Positions 1-9,363 of a DNA stretch of 64,000 nucleotides are shown one piece after another (position 1 is the stretch's first letter; every line of letters begins with the position of its first letter). The position numbers were made by a program, and so were the translations under genes. The notes under the pieces are model-generated. The model saw nothing but the letters and a program-made list of their open reading frames with translations. It searched no databases and had not been told where the DNA came from. Source of the DNA: Alphaproteobacteria bacterium (lineage in GTDB: Bacteria > Pseudomonadota > Alphaproteobacteria > Geminicoccales > Geminicoccaceae); the NCBI GenBank assembly GCA_026982705.1, contig JALSGP010000012.1:1-64000 (forward strand). Direction: 5' to 3'.

Positions 1-813
1 CTCACCTGCGTGTTCGTCGACACCGGGCTCCTGCGCAAGGGCGAGGCGGAGGAGGTGGTCTCGCTGTTCCGCGGGCACTTCAACATCCCGCTGGTGCACG
101 TGCGCGCCGGCGAGATCTTCTTCGAGCGTCTGCGCGGCGTCACCGATCCGGAGCGCAAGCGGCGCATCGTCGGCGAGACCTTCGTCGAGCTGTTCGAGCG
201 CGAGGCGGAACGGCTGGGCGGCGCGGACTTCCTCGCCCAGGGCACCCTCTATCCGGACGTGATCGAGAGCGTCTCCTTCCGCGGGCCGTCGGCCACCATC
301 AAGACCCACCACAATGTGGGCGGCCTGCCCGAGCGCATGCGCATGCGGCTGGTGGAGCCGCTGCGCGAGCTGTTCAAGGACGAGGTGCGCGAGCTCGGGC
401 GCGAGATGGGCCTGCCGGAACGGTTCGTCGGCCGCCATCCGTTCCCCGGGCCGGGGCTGGCGGTGCGCATCCTCGGCGAGGTGACGCCGGAGCGGGTGGC
501 GGTGCTGCAGGAGGCGGACCGGATCTTCCTCGAGGAGATCCGCGCCGCCGGCCTGTACGATTCCATCTGGCAGGCCTTCGCCGTGCTGCTGCCGGTGCGC
601 ACCGTCGGCGTGATGGGCGACGCGCGCACCTATGAGATGGCCTGCGCCCTCAGGGCGGTGGTGAGCGAGGACGGCATGACCGCCGACGTCTTCGGCTTCG
701 ACCTGGACTTCCTCGCCCGCGTCGCCACCCGCATCGTCAACGAGGTGCGCGGCATCAACCGGGTGGTCTACGACGTCACCAGCAAGCCCCCCGGTACCAT
801 CGAGTGGGAGTAG
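1..813 (+). CDS. guaA: GMP synthase (glutamine-hydrolysing), C-terminal part
   Basis: Last 270 residues of GMP synthase, the cytoplasmic enzyme that aminates XMP to GMP using glutamine and ATP. The reading frame is already open at base 1, so the glutamine amidotransferase domain and the ATP-pyrophosphatase P-loop lie outside the window. Visible are the late synthetase segment ([32 protein letters not shown]) and the dimerisation domain with [12 protein letters not shown] and the terminal KPPGTIEWE that closes most GuaA proteins. The stop is TAG at 811-813. No defect is visible in the part present. A CBS-domain gene follows after 89 bp and probably has its own promoter. Confidence 0.97.
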   Translation, partial: LTCVFVDTGLLRKGEAEEVVSLFRGHFNIPLVHVRAGEIFFERLRGVTDPERKRRIVGETFVELFEREAERLGGADFLAQGTLYPDVIESVSFRGPSATIKTHHNVGGLPERMRMRLVEPLRELFKDEVRELGREMGLPERFVGRHPFPGPGLAVRILGEVTPERVAVLQEADRIFLEEIRAAGLYDSIWQAFAVLLPVRTVGVMGDARTYEMACALRAVVSEDGMTADVFGFDLDFLARVATRIVNEVRGINRVVYDVTSKPPGTIEWE

Positions 814-840
814 CCCCGCCGCTCGCCCGCGGGGCGAGGC

Positions 841-869
841 TTGACCGCGCCGCGCGCGATGCGCATGCT
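841..869 (+). promoter_or_regulatory. Putative promoter of the CBS-domain gene
   Basis: TTGACC at 841-846 and CATGCT at 864-869 are separated by 17 bp, a good sigma-70 type spacing. The start codon of the CBS gene is at 903, leaving a short leader with a purine-rich ribosome site just before it. The match is by eye only. Confidence 0.4.
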
Positions 870-902
870 GTCCCATCATCACCACGAGGTCGGGGAAGGC
901 CC

Positions 903-1358
903 ATGCAGCGGCGCATCGTACCGCACATCGTCGACGGTCGCAGACCGGTCGTGTCCATCGCATCCGGGGCGAGCACGCGGGAGGCGGCCCGCCGCATGCG
1001 GGAGCGGCGGGTGGCCGCCCTGCTGGTGATGGAGGGCGCGCGCCTCGCGGGCATCGTCACCGAGCGCGACATCGTCTTCCGCGTGGTGGCGGAGGGCCGC
1101 GATCCCGCCACCGTGACGGTCGCGGAGATCATGACCCGCGAGCCCGTGACCGCCCGTCCCGACGAGCGGGCCCTGGACGCCCTGGTCAAGATGCGCGAGG
1201 GGCACTTCCGCCACCTGCCGGTGGTGGACCGGGACGGCCGGGTGGTGGCCGTGGTCTCCATCCGCGATCTCTACGAGGCGGTGTGCCGCGGTCTCGAGGA
1301 GGACCTCCACGAGGCGGAGAGCTACATCCACGGCGAGCCCTACGGCATCGCCGGCTGA
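903..1358 (+). CDS. CBS-domain pair protein
   Basis: Protein of 151 residues made almost entirely of two CBS motifs (about residues 8-66 and 75-130), a Bateman module. The repeats show the usual VTERDIVFRV and VVSIRDLYEAV endings. Such modules bind adenine nucleotides and regulate partner proteins; no catalytic domain is attached, so the partner cannot be told from the sequence. The ATG at 903 was chosen because it follows a purine-rich site (GGGGAAGG) and starts right before the first CBS repeat, although the frame is open further upstream. The last 19 bp overlap the 3' end of the convergent oxidoreductase gene. The domain is certain, the role unknown. Confidence 0.9.
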   Translation: MQRRIVPHIVDGRRPVVSIASGASTREAARRMRERRVAALLVMEGARLAGIVTERDIVFRVVAEGRDPATVTVAEIMTREPVTARPDERALDALVKMREGHFRHLPVVDRDGRVVAVVSIRDLYEAVCRGLEEDLHEAESYIHGEPYGIAG

Positions 1359-3007
1359 GGCCGCCCACCGCCGGTCGCCGTCGCCACCGCCGCCGGCGCG
1401 AGCCTGCGGGCGAGATGGTCGGCCAGACGGAGGGTGAGGGCCAGCAGGGTGAGGGTGGGATTGGCGTGGCCGCCGGTGGGAAAGACGGCGCTGGAGGCCA
1501 CGTAGAGATTGGCCACCGACCACACCCGCAGCTCCGGATCCACCACGCCCTCGCGCGGCGTCGCGCCCATGCGGGTGGTGCCCAGATGGTGGGAGGCGTC
1601 GGTGTAGCGGGGAATCCCCTCCCCCGGCTCCAGCTCGCCCAGACCCGTCGTGCGGAGGGCGCGGGCGAGATGGTCCTGCAGCCGCCACAGGCTCTCGTGG
1701 ACCGGATCGGGAATGCGCCAGTCGAGGCGGATTCTGGGAAGACCCAGGGCGTCGCGGGAGTCGTCGAGGGTGACGCGGCTCTCGGCCGACGGCGGCTGCT
1801 CGCAGAAGTAGACCACCACGTAGCGCCGCGCCCGCCTCCGCGTTTCGAGACGGCTCCTCGTGACGCGCCAGGCCCGCCACAGCGGGAAGGGGAGGATCTC
1901 CTTGGGCGGCAGCAGATAGATGAGGGAGTCGAGCCGTGCCGCCCGGCGGATGCGCCCGAGATCGAGGCGGCTCCCGGCATGCCCCCGCCGCAGCAGCACC
2001 TTGCCCGCCTCGACGGCGGTGCGGTAGGTCCGCTCCGTGTAGGCCGAGTGCTCCTCCTCCAGCGTGGCGTAGTGGTGGAGCAGCCCCTCGCGCGCCTGGA
2101 GATCCGGCGGCAGGGCGAAGCCGAGCTGCACCCGGCCGTCGGCGAGCGGCCAGCCGCGGGTGAGGGGCAGCGCCACCCCGGCCCGCACCGTCACCCGGCC
2201 GTAGGCGGTGCGGGGATGATCCATGAAGAAGCGGCCCACCAGATCGTGCTCGTTGCCGAGGCCGTGGGGTCGGGCGCGGCGCGAGAGCAGCAGCAGGCGC
2301 GGCACCTCGAGTCCGCCGCAGGCCAGCACCACCACCTCCGCCACCACCCGCAGCTCGCGGCCGGAGAGACTGCGGGCGCGTACCGCCACCACCCGGCTCC
2401 CCTCGGCGTCGGTCTCGAGCTCGGTGGCATTGGCGTGCAGCACCACGGTGATGCGGCGGGAGGCGGCGAGTTCGCGGCGGTGGGCGCGGGCGAAGCGACG
2501 CGGGCGCCGCGCCCACAGGGAGAGGATCGGCGCGAAGGGGCCGGCCGCCAACAGCCGCCGCTCGTCGGCCGACACGCGTCCGCCGTGGGCCGCGAGGTCG
2601 AAGTGGACGGGATCCGGCAGTCCCAGCAGCCGCGCCGCCTCCCGAAGCCAGGGCGCCAGCGTCTCCCAGCCGAAGGGCCAGCCCACCTCCGCCACCCACG
2701 GCCGCCGTTCCAGATCGAAGGGCGTGAGGCGCATGCAGCGGCCGGCCCAGAGATTGCAGCTGCCGCCGAACTCGCGGGCACGGTTGACGTGACCGGGCCG
2801 CAGCGGATAGCCCACCGGCACCAGATCGTGCAGGGCCTGGGTGGCCGCCTCCGGTCGCGATCCGCCGCCCTCCAGCACCACCACTTCGAGCCCGCGGGCG
2901 GCCAGTGCCCGGGCGAGGGTGATGCCGGCGGCCCCGGCCCCCACCACCGCCACGCGAGCGCGCAGCTCGCGCCCGGATTCGAGGTCTTCCAGATCGAGGA
3001 CGGTCAC
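1340..3007 (-). CDS. GMC family FAD-dependent oxidoreductase
   Basis: Flavoprotein of about 555 residues. The N-terminus carries the dinucleotide-binding motif VVGAGAAGITLARAL followed by the acidic VVLEGG that holds the FAD ribose. The C-terminal GMC_oxred_C region has HHLGTTRMG and GGHANPT, which supply the active-site His and Asn/His pair of the glucose-methanol-choline family. These enzymes oxidise alcohols or sugars; the substrate is not evident. I place the start at GTG 3007, just before TVLDLEDLESG; an in-frame ATG at 3040 adds 11 unconvincing residues and has no ribosome site. No signal peptide is seen. The gene stands alone, divergent from plsC. Confidence 0.88.
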   Translation of the reverse strand: MTVLDLEDLESGRELRARVAVVGAGAAGITLARALAARGLEVVVLEGGGSRPEAATQALHDLVPVGYPLRPGHVNRAREFGGSCNLWAGRCMRLTPFDLERRPWVAEVGWPFGWETLAPWLREAARLLGLPDPVHFDLAAHGGRVSADERRLLAAGPFAPILSLWARRPRRFARAHRRELAASRRITVVLHANATELETDAEGSRVVAVRARSLSGRELRVVAEVVVLACGGLEVPRLLLLSRRARPHGLGNEHDLVGRFFMDHPRTAYGRVTVRAGVALPLTRGWPLADGRVQLGFALPPDLQAREGLLHHYATLEEEHSAYTERTYRTAVEAGKVLLRRGHAGSRLDLGRIRRAARLDSLIYLLPPKEILPFPLWRAWRVTRSRLETRRRARRYVVVYFCEQPPSAESRVTLDDSRDALGLPRIRLDWRIPDPVHESLWRLQDHLARALRTTGLGELEPGEGIPRYTDASHHLGTTRMGATPREGVVDPELRVWSVANLYVASSAVFPTGGHANPTLTLLALTLRLADHLARRLAPAAVATATGGGRPQPAMP

Positions 3008-3147
3008 GGCGCCACATCCCGCCGGGCTCCTCCCCCACATAGGCGGGCGGTGGGTGGGGCGGAAGCGGCGCGAGGGTGGGGGCCGTCCCGGCGTGCGCTT
3101 TCTTCGGGGACGGGATCGTCCTATCTCGCCCCCGTGCGGAGGAGACC

Positions 3148-3936
3148 ATGCGGATCACGGCCGGTCCTCTGATCCGGGCCACCGCCTTCAACCTCGCCTT
3201 CTACGCCTGGACGGCCCTGCTGGCGGTGGCCGGTCTGCCCTTCCTGCCCTTCTGGGACGAGGCCCGCACCCGCGCCTATGCCCGCTTCTGGGAGCGCGGC
3301 ATCCACCGGCTGCTGCGGTGGCTGGTGGGTCTCGAACACGAGGTGCGGGGTCTCCACCATCTGCCGGCGGGCCCGGCCATCCTCGCCAGCAAGCACCAGT
3401 CGGCCTGGGAGACGCTGGCCTTCCATCTCATCGTCCCGAACCTGGTGGTGGGACTGAAACGCGAGCTGCTGCGGATCCCCCTCTTCGGCCTCTACCTGCG
3501 TCGTGCCGGCAGCATCGCCATCGAGCGGGGGAGTCCGCAGCGGGCGATCCGCTCGCTGGTGGAAGGGGCGAAGCGGGCGGTGGCCCGCGGCGACCACGTG
3601 CTGATCTTCCCCGAGGGGACGCGGCGGCCGCCGGATGCCCCGCCCGACTACAAGCCGGGTGTGGTGGCCCTCTATCGCGCCCTCGGCGTGCCCTGCGTGC
3701 CGGTGGCCCTCAACTCGGGCCTGTTCTGGGGGCGACGGAGCTGGCTCAAGCGGCCGGGACGCATCGTGGTGGAGTTCCTGGAGCCGATCCCGCCGGGCCT
3801 GGACCGGACCACCTTCCTGCGGCAGTTGGAGCGACGCATCGAGGGCGCGACCCGGCGACTGGTGGCGGAGGCCCGTGGCACGCCTCAGCCCACGGCGCCG
3901 CCTCCGGTGGCGGCCCGCAGCCGGGCGCGGAGCTGA
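3148..3936 (+). CDS. plsC: 1-acyl-sn-glycerol-3-phosphate acyltransferase
   Basis: Lysophosphatidic acid acyltransferase of 262 residues, the second acylation of phospholipid synthesis at the inner membrane. A hydrophobic helix (about residues 12-32) anchors the N-terminus. The catalytic HX4D motif appears as H83-QSAW-E88, an acidic variant with Glu, and the phosphate-binding motif is FPEGTRR (154-160). A GPLFGLYLRR-like segment lies between, as expected for PlsC. The ATG at 3148 follows GGAGGAG and starts just before the membrane helix. The C-terminus is Ala/Pro-rich and overlaps the convergent acetyltransferase gene by 52 bp. Confidence 0.9.
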   Translation: MRITAGPLIRATAFNLAFYAWTALLAVAGLPFLPFWDEARTRAYARFWERGIHRLLRWLVGLEHEVRGLHHLPAGPAILASKHQSAWETLAFHLIVPNLVVGLKRELLRIPLFGLYLRRAGSIAIERGSPQRAIRSLVEGAKRAVARGDHVLIFPEGTRRPPDAPPDYKPGVVALYRALGVPCVPVALNSGLFWGRRSWLKRPGRIVVEFLEPIPPGLDRTTFLRQLERRIEGATRRLVAEARGTPQPTAPPPVAARSRARS

Positions 3937-4997
3937 CGGAGGGCGTGCTCCAGCCGCAGCGGCGCCGTCGCCCGGGCGAGGACGCGGTGGACGATGTCGG
4001 GGCCGGGCGCGGCCAGCTCGGCCTTGTAGGGTTCGCTGCCGGCGCCGAGATCGTAGACCCGGAAGCCCTCCGCCCGCAGCCGCGCCACCGCCAGGGCGTG
4101 GGCGACGAGACCGGGCTTGAGGCGGTTGTCGGCCGGGAAGTCGAAGCCGCCGGCGTAGAAGAAGGCGTGGTCGCGCCAGCACAGCAGATAGAGGAACCCC
4201 AGCGGCGTGCCGCCGGCATCGAGCCGGAAGAGACGCCCCACCTCGGGCGCACCGGCCACGAGGCGGCGGTGGAAGGTGCGGAAATCCTCCCGCGCGAAGG
4301 CGCTCGGCCGTCCCCGTCGCCGCCAGCGGGCGACGTGGAGGGCGGCGAGGGCGTCGAGCCAGGCGAGGGCGGTCGCGGCATCCGGCGCCGGTCGCAGCCG
4401 CAGCGGTCCGTGCATCCGCTCGTAGAGTCGCATCGACCGCCGCAGCCGCCGGCGGACGCCGGGGCGCAGCCCCGCGAGATAGTCCTCGCCGACGGCGTCG
4501 AGGCGGATCCGGGCGGAGGGCCTGCGGGCGTGGAGCCGCTCGATGCCGCCCGCGACCGTCCAGCCTGCGGTGGCGGCCGCCAACCCCGGCAGATGGAGTT
4601 CCGCACAGGGCGGTCCCGACCACCGGCGATCGAGCAGGACCGTCGCCACCGCCCGCCGGGCCGCCACCGCCTCTTCCGGCCGGGCCAGCAGATCGTTGTA
4701 CTCGACGGTGACGGCGTCGCGGACCGGATCGCCGGTGGCATGGAGGTGGAGGGTCCGCACCGCGAGGAGCCCGTGCCGGCGCAGTCGCCGCGGGCATACC
4801 ACGGCCAGGGCCACCACATCGCCGCCCCGCCGCACCTCCACCAGCCACGGATCGACGGCGAGGGTGGCGAGCCAGCTTCCGATCCAGGCCCAGGCCGTGA
4901 AGGCGGTGGCGGCCGCCTCTCCCTCGAGGGCGCGCCAGCGACGGGTGAGGGTCTCCGGATCACGCAGGGGCGTCGGATGGACGCGCAGCTCCGCCAT
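3885..4997 (-). CDS. GNAT acetyltransferase, CelD/BcsL-like
   Basis: Protein of 370 residues resembling the CelD-type acetyltransferases (Acetyltransf_6/FemAB-like GNAT fold), often linked to exopolysaccharide or cell-envelope synthesis. The second half has the diagnostic run: FHRRLVAGAPEVGRLFRLD, then GGTPLGFLYLL, then FFYAGGFDF and the final KPGLVAHALAVARLRAEG, followed by YDLGAGSEPYKAELA. No signal peptide or membrane span is visible. The start at 4997 lies inside the upstream deacetylase gene (38 bp overlap), so the two are probably cotranscribed; that gene is a polysaccharide deacetylase, which suggests a shared role in modifying a surface polysaccharide. The acceptor is unknown. Confidence 0.8.
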   Translation of the reverse strand: MAELRVHPTPLRDPETLTRRWRALEGEAAATAFTAWAWIGSWLATLAVDPWLVEVRRGGDVVALAVVCPRRLRRHGLLAVRTLHLHATGDPVRDAVTVEYNDLLARPEEAVAARRAVATVLLDRRWSGPPCAELHLPGLAAATAGWTVAGGIERLHARRPSARIRLDAVGEDYLAGLRPGVRRRLRRSMRLYERMHGPLRLRPAPDAATALAWLDALAALHVARWRRRGRPSAFAREDFRTFHRRLVAGAPEVGRLFRLDAGGTPLGFLYLLCWRDHAFFYAGGFDFPADNRLKPGLVAHALAVARLRAEGFRVYDLGAGSEPYKAELAAPGPDIVHRVLARATAPLRLEHALRQLRARLRAATGGGAVG

Positions 4998-6075
4998 CGC
5001 CCACCTCTCCAGCGCCGGTGAGCCGCCCCAGGATCTCCACCGGCCGGGCCAGCACCAGTCCGGCCCGGTGGCGGGCCCAGTCCAGGAAGGCGTCGAGGGT
5101 GGCGAGCAGCCGGTCGCGGTCGGCCCGATCGCGCACGTAGGGGGTCCAGCCCGGGGCCAAGGAGGGACTGTGGAGGGTCACGACGAGACAGCCGACACCG
5201 TGGGCCAGGAGGCTGCGGGCGAGAGCGGTCATCTCCGCCGCCCCGTGTCCCTCCGGCGACAGGCGCAGGCGCCGCACCATCCGTCCTTTCTGGGCCACGG
5301 CCCGCGCCAGGAGACGACGACGGTGTTCGTCGAAGAGGGCGGGTCCGAGCCGGGCGAGGGGACCGACGAAACCGCCGCTCGCCGGCAGGGCGACGACGGC
5401 GCTGCCGTCGGCGCCCACCAGCCGCGCCGGCCCAGGCGGGGCCCGGCGGAAGTCGGGGCCGCCCAGATGACGGTAGTCGAAGCCGGGCGAGGGACTGAGG
5501 TCGAGGGGCACGGCGAGACGGCGGAGCGCCCGCGGCGTCCATGGTCCGAGACCGTAGCGACCGGCCTTGTGCAGATGCGGCGGGCGGCCGAAGCGCTCGC
5601 GGAAGAGGGCGGCGAGTTCCCCGAGCTTGGCCTCCTCCAGTTCCGCCGGCAAGGCCCCCTGGAAGCCGCGCGCCTCCAGCTCCGGTGCCACGAAGGGCGG
5701 CGTGGTCCACACGTGGAGATGGAGGCCCGCCGCGCCGCCGGCGGCGGTCAGATCCTCCAGCACCCGGGCGGCGCGATCGTCGGCCAGCACCGGCCAGGTG
5801 ACCACGTAGCAGGGGAGGAGGTCGTGGGCGAGGGCCAGCTCGTGCAGCCGCGGCAGCTCGCCGACGGCGGCCACGTCGTGGCCGTCGCGGCGGAGCGGCG
5901 CATTCCAGTCGAACCCCTCCTCGGTGTCCACCACCAGCAGCAGCCGCGGCGGCTCGCTCGCCGGCCAGGACAGCGGCCGGAGGCGGAAGTCCGCCCTGTG
6001 GCCGTCCTCCCGCGCGCGGTCGACCGCCGCGGGACGCGGGATCGGAAAGGGGAGACGGCTCGACGCTGGGTGCAT
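4960..6075 (-). CDS. WalW-like polysaccharide deacetylase-fold protein
   Basis: Protein of 371 residues similar in layout to WalW-type polysaccharide deacetylases (NodB fold). The N-terminal strand carries LLLVVDTEEGFDW with the metal-binding acidic residues, then GLHLHVWTTPP (His motif), and near the end TLHSPSLAPGWTPYV. These positions fit a metal-dependent carbohydrate esterase, but the typical TFDDG motif is modified, as is usual in this subgroup. The start chosen is ATG 6075, 39 bp from the divergent ThDP-enzyme gene; the frame stays open well beyond, but those residues look non-coding. It overlaps the acetyltransferase gene downstream. Probably part of an envelope-polysaccharide operon. 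Confidence 0.75.
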   Translation of the reverse strand: MHPASSRLPFPIPRPAAVDRAREDGHRADFRLRPLSWPASEPPRLLLVVDTEEGFDWNAPLRRDGHDVAAVGELPRLHELALAHDLLPCYVVTWPVLADDRAARVLEDLTAAGGAAGLHLHVWTTPPFVAPELEARGFQGALPAELEEAKLGELAALFRERFGRPPHLHKAGRYGLGPWTPRALRRLAVPLDLSPSPGFDYRHLGGPDFRRAPPGPARLVGADGSAVVALPASGGFVGPLARLGPALFDEHRRRLLARAVAQKGRMVRRLRLSPEGHGAAEMTALARSLLAHGVGCLVVTLHSPSLAPGWTPYVRDRADRDRLLATLDAFLDWARHRAGLVLARPVEILGRLTGAGEVGDGGAARPSDAPA

Positions 6076-6114
6076 CTCGGCGTATCCACTCCGGGGGAGG
6101 CGGGAGTGCGACCG

Positions 6115-7671
6115 ATGGCCACGGATCGGCGCGACGGAGCCCGGGCGGCGCTGGAGGCCGCAGCGGCCGCGGGCGTGGCGGTCTGCTTCGCCAATCCCGG
6201 CACCACCGAACTCCCCCTCGTGAGGGCCCTCGACCGGGTGCCGGCCATCCGCCCGGTCCTCTGCCTCCACGAGAACGTCGCCACCGGCGCGGCCGACGGC
6301 TACGGGCGCCTCGCCGAACGGCCGGCGCTGGCGCTCCTGCACACCGGCCCCGGTCTCGCCAACGGCATGGCCAATCTCCACAACGCCCGCAAGGGCCGGA
6401 GTCCCGTGGTCACCCTCGTGGGCGACCATGCGAGCTGGCACCGGCCGGCCGATCCGCCGCTGGCCATGGCGGTGGAGGCGGCGGCGCGGACCGTGGCCGA
6501 TGCGGTGCTGACGGTGCGGCGGGCGGAGGACGCCCCCTTCTGGATGGCGGAGGCGGTGGCGCTGGCCCGCGGCGCCGGGGGTCGGGTGGTGGCGGTGGTC
6601 TTCCCCCACGACCATCAGCTCGCCGCGACCGACGCCACCGCCGACCCACGGCCGCCGGAGCCCCTGCGGCCGGTGCGGGAGGAGCCGGTGGCGCGGGCGG
6701 CCGCGGCCCTGCGGGCGGCCCGGCGACCGCTGCTGCTGCTGGACGGCGCGGGTCTCCACGGCGCCGGCCTCGCCGCCGCCGGCCGGGTGGCCGCCGCCAC
6801 CGGGGCCACTCTCGCCGCCCCCACCGGCTTCCGCCGTCTGCGGACGGGTCGCGGCCTGCCGCCGCTGGTGCGGGTGCCGTATTTCCCCGAGCGTGCACAG
6901 GAATTCTTCGACGCCTTCGACCTGGTGGTGCTGGCCGGCGCCCGCGATCCCGTCGCCTTCTTCGGCCTGCCGGACCGGCCCAGCCGTTTCCTCGCGAGCC
7001 ATCCGGGACGGCTGCCGCTGGCCGCCCCCGGCGACGACGTGACGGCGGCGCTGGAGGCGCTGGCCGACGCGCTGGCGGCCCCGCCGGCGGTCGCCGCACC
7101 CGCGGTGGAACCGCCGCCGGCGCCCACCGGTTCCCTCGATCCCGAGCGCCTCGCCGCCGCCTGCGCGCGGGCGGTGGCCGCGGAGGGGGTGGTGGTCCTG
7201 ACCGCCGTCTCGAGCAGCTGGCCCTTCTCCCGCCTCGCCGCCGCGGCCGCGCCCCACGAGGAGATCGCCCTCACCGGCGGCGTGGTGGGGGCCGGCAGTG
7301 CGCTGGCGGTGGGAGCCGCCCTGGCACGGCCGGGGGTGCGGGTGCTGCACCTCGAGGCCGACGGCAGTCTCGCCTATCTGCCGGCGGCGCTGTGGACCCA
7401 GGCGCGCGAGGGGCTCCCCGTCACCACCGTGGTCTGCGCCAACCGCCGCTATCGCATCCTCGAGCTGGAGCTGGCCCGCGCCGGCACCTCACCGGGGCCG
7501 GCCACCCGCGCCCTCACCCGCCTCGAGGATCCGGCGCCGGACTGGGTGGCGGTGGCCCGCGGCTTCGGCGTCCCGGGGGTCCGGGTGGAGACGGCGGAGG
7601 ATCTCGCCGCCGCGCTGGCGCGAGCCGCCGCCGACGACGGTCCCTTCCTGATCGAGGCGCTACTGCCCTGA
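6115..7671 (+). CDS. Thiamine-diphosphate enzyme, acetolactate synthase-like
   Basis: ThDP-dependent enzyme of 518 residues with the three domains of the acetolactate synthase/benzoylformate decarboxylase family. The N-terminal Pyr domain has FANPGTTELPLV and the catalytic-Glu motif CLHENVATGAADGYGRL; the C-terminal PP domain has EADGSLAYLPAALW and CANRRYRILELE for diphosphate/Mg binding, with Ala replacing the first Gly of the usual GDG. It is shorter than IlvB (about 570), matching the small stand-alone catalytic subunit type whose substrate is uncertain. No regulatory subunit is nearby. ATG 6115 follows a GGGAGGCGGGAG site. It ends 12 bp inside the convergent znuA gene. Confidence 0.85.
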   Translation: MATDRRDGARAALEAAAAAGVAVCFANPGTTELPLVRALDRVPAIRPVLCLHENVATGAADGYGRLAERPALALLHTGPGLANGMANLHNARKGRSPVVTLVGDHASWHRPADPPLAMAVEAAARTVADAVLTVRRAEDAPFWMAEAVALARGAGGRVVAVVFPHDHQLAATDATADPRPPEPLRPVREEPVARAAAALRAARRPLLLLDGAGLHGAGLAAAGRVAAATGATLAAPTGFRRLRTGRGLPPLVRVPYFPERAQEFFDAFDLVVLAGARDPVAFFGLPDRPSRFLASHPGRLPLAAPGDDVTAALEALADALAAPPAVAAPAVEPPPAPTGSLDPERLAAACARAVAAEGVVVLTAVSSSWPFSRLAAAAAPHEEIALTGGVVGAGSALAVGAALARPGVRVLHLEADGSLAYLPAALWTQAREGLPVTTVVCANRRYRILELELARAGTSPGPATRALTRLEDPAPDWVAVARGFGVPGVRVETAEDLAAALARAAADDGPFLIEALLP

Positions 7672-8550
7672 GACGGCGAGACAGGCGCGGACCGACTCCC
7701 CCACCCGCCGCAGCAGTTCCGGATAGAAGTCGGGCCCGGGCGCGATGTCGCGGCCGAGGGGATCGACGGTGCCGATGCGGGCACCCAGTCGTTCGGCGAG
7801 GCGCTCGACCCGTCTCCGGTCGAGCTGGGGTTCGGCGAAGACGCAGACCACGCCGGCGCCGCGGGCGCGGGCGAGGAGTTCGAGGAGGCCGCGGGCACCC
7901 GGCGGCAGCTCCGGCGAGACGCTCACGGCGCCGAGGCCGGCGAGGCCGAAGGCCCGCTCGAAGTACTGCAGGGAATCGTGGGCGAGGAGGAAGGGCCGGT
8001 CGCGCACCGGTGCCAGCCGCGCCCGCAGTTGGGCCACCACCGCATCCAACCGCGCCTCGAAACGGGCGAGATTGCGCCGGTAGATCTCCGCACCGGCGGG
8101 ATCGCGACGGACGAGGCGTTCGGCGAGCGCGCGGGCGATGCGACGGCCGTTGTCGGGATCGAGCCACAGATGGGGATCGAGACCGGCCCGTGCCGCATCC
8201 TGGTGGCCGACCCGCCGCGGCAGCCGCCGCAGACCCGGGAGTTCCGCCACCGTCACCACCTCGGCGCCGGCGGCGAGACGCGGAAGCGCCCGTGCCAGCG
8301 CCGTCTCCAGCATCGGACCGATCCATACCACCAGCTCCGCCGCCGCGAGCCGCCGGGCCTCGCTCGGGCGGAGCGCGTGGAGGTGGGGCGAGCGGTCCGG
8401 CGGAAACAGGCGCGCCACCTCCGCCCGTCCGGCGCCGACGGCGGCGGCGATCCCGTGGAGCGGCGCGATGGAGGCCAGGAGACGCGGCGGGCCGGCGAGG
8501 GCCGGGACCACCGTGAGCCACGTCAGCAGCAGCAGGCCGAGCCGGGACAC
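7660..8550 (-). CDS. znuA: Zinc ABC transporter, periplasmic binding protein
   Basis: Cluster A-I (ZnuA/TroA-type) metal-binding lipid-free periplasmic protein of 296 residues. A signal peptide (LGLLLLTWLTVVPALA) is followed by the mature fold with metal ligands expected at SPHLHALRP, DPHLWLDP, LAHDSLQYF and the late FAEPQLD. The usual His-rich loop of many ZnuA proteins is absent. GTG 8550 is the start: it has a strong AGGAGGG ribosome site 6-7 bases upstream and opens directly on the signal peptide. It is divergent from znuC (36 bp between start codons), so one short region controls both halves of the transporter. Zinc rather than manganese is inferred from the family, not proven. Confidence 0.9.
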   Translation of the reverse strand: MSRLGLLLLTWLTVVPALAGPPRLLASIAPLHGIAAAVGAGRAEVARLFPPDRSPHLHALRPSEARRLAAAELVVWIGPMLETALARALPRLAAGAEVVTVAELPGLRRLPRRVGHQDAARAGLDPHLWLDPDNGRRIARALAERLVRRDPAGAEIYRRNLARFEARLDAVVAQLRARLAPVRDRPFLLAHDSLQYFERAFGLAGLGAVSVSPELPPGARGLLELLARARGAGVVCVFAEPQLDRRRVERLAERLGARIGTVDPLGRDIAPGPDFYPELLRRVGESVRACLAVSGQ

Positions 8551-8586
8551 TTTCCGCCCTCCTCTCCCCGGTCTAAGTCTCGCGTC

Positions 8587-9363
8587 ATGGACGCACCGGC
8601 AGCGGAGATCACCGGCCGCGAAACCGCGCGGGCGGCGGAGGCGACGGCCGAGACCCTGATCGCGGCCGAGGGCATCCTCGTGCGCCGCGGCCGCGAGACC
8701 GTTCTGGAGGACGTGGACCTCGCCGTCCACCGCGGCGAGATCGTGACCCTGGTGGGGCCCAACGGCGCCGGCAAGACCACCCTGGTGCGGGTGCTGCTGG
8801 GACTGCTGTGGCCCGATCGCGGTCGCGTGCGGCGCCGGCCGGGGCTGGTGGTGGGCTACTGTCCCCAGCGCCTCGCCCTCGATCCGGTGCTGCCGCTGAG
8901 TGCCCGCCGCTTCCTGGAACTGGCCGGCCGGAGCACGGCGACGCGCATCGCGGCGGTGGCGCGGGAGGTGGGGTTGGCCGGCCGGCTGGAGCGGCCGGTG
9001 CACCATCTCTCCGGCGGCGAGTTCCGACGGCTGCTGCTGGCGCGGGCGCTGCTGCGTGCGCCGGAACTGCTGGTCCTGGACGAGCCGCTCTCCGGCGTCG
9101 ACCAGAGCGGTCAGCTGGAGCTCTACCGGCTGGTGCGGGCGGTGCGCGACCGCTACGGTTGCGGGGTGCTGCTGGTGAGCCACGATCTCCATCTCGTCTT
9201 CGCCGCCACCGACCGGGTGGTCTGCCTCGACCGCACGCTGCGCTGCGTGGGCGCGCCACGGGACGTGGCCCGTGATCCCGCCTTCCGCCGCCTGTTCGGG
9301 GCGCGGGTGGCGGAGGCCTTCGCCCCCTACGTCCACCGCCACGAGCCGGATGGGGCGCCGTGA
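8587..9363 (+). CDS. znuC: Zinc ABC transporter, ATP-binding protein
   Basis: ATPase subunit of 258 residues. It shows Walker A (GPNGAGKTT), a Q-loop near YCPQRLALD, the signature LSGGEFRRLLLARAL, Walker B (LLVLDEPLSG) and the switch His (LVSHDLHLVF), all in the order of ZnuC/MntB proteins. About 25 extra residues precede the ATPase core. ATG 8587 is the first start after the divergent znuA promoter region. Its stop overlaps the start of znuB, so the permease is translationally coupled. Confidence 0.93.
   Translation: MDAPAAEITGRETARAAEATAETLIAAEGILVRRGRETVLEDVDLAVHRGEIVTLVGPNGAGKTTLVRVLLGLLWPDRGRVRRRPGLVVGYCPQRLALDPVLPLSARRFLELAGRSTATRIAAVAREVGLAGRLERPVHHLSGGEFRRLLLARALLRAPELLVLDEPLSGVDQSGQLELYRLVRAVRDRYGCGVLLVSHDLHLVFAATDRVVCLDRTLRCVGAPRDVARDPAFRRLFGARVAEAFAPYVHRHEPDGAP

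Noticed and set aside
879-3191. Very long open frame antisense to the GMC oxidoreductase gene
   Set aside because: Translation is Arg/Pro/Gly/Ala-rich low complexity without motifs; it arises from the high GC content, which makes stop codons rare in other frames.
4543-6114. Long upstream extension of the ThDP-enzyme frame
   Set aside because: It overlaps two well-supported genes on the other strand and is low complexity; ATG 6115 with its ribosome site is the real start.
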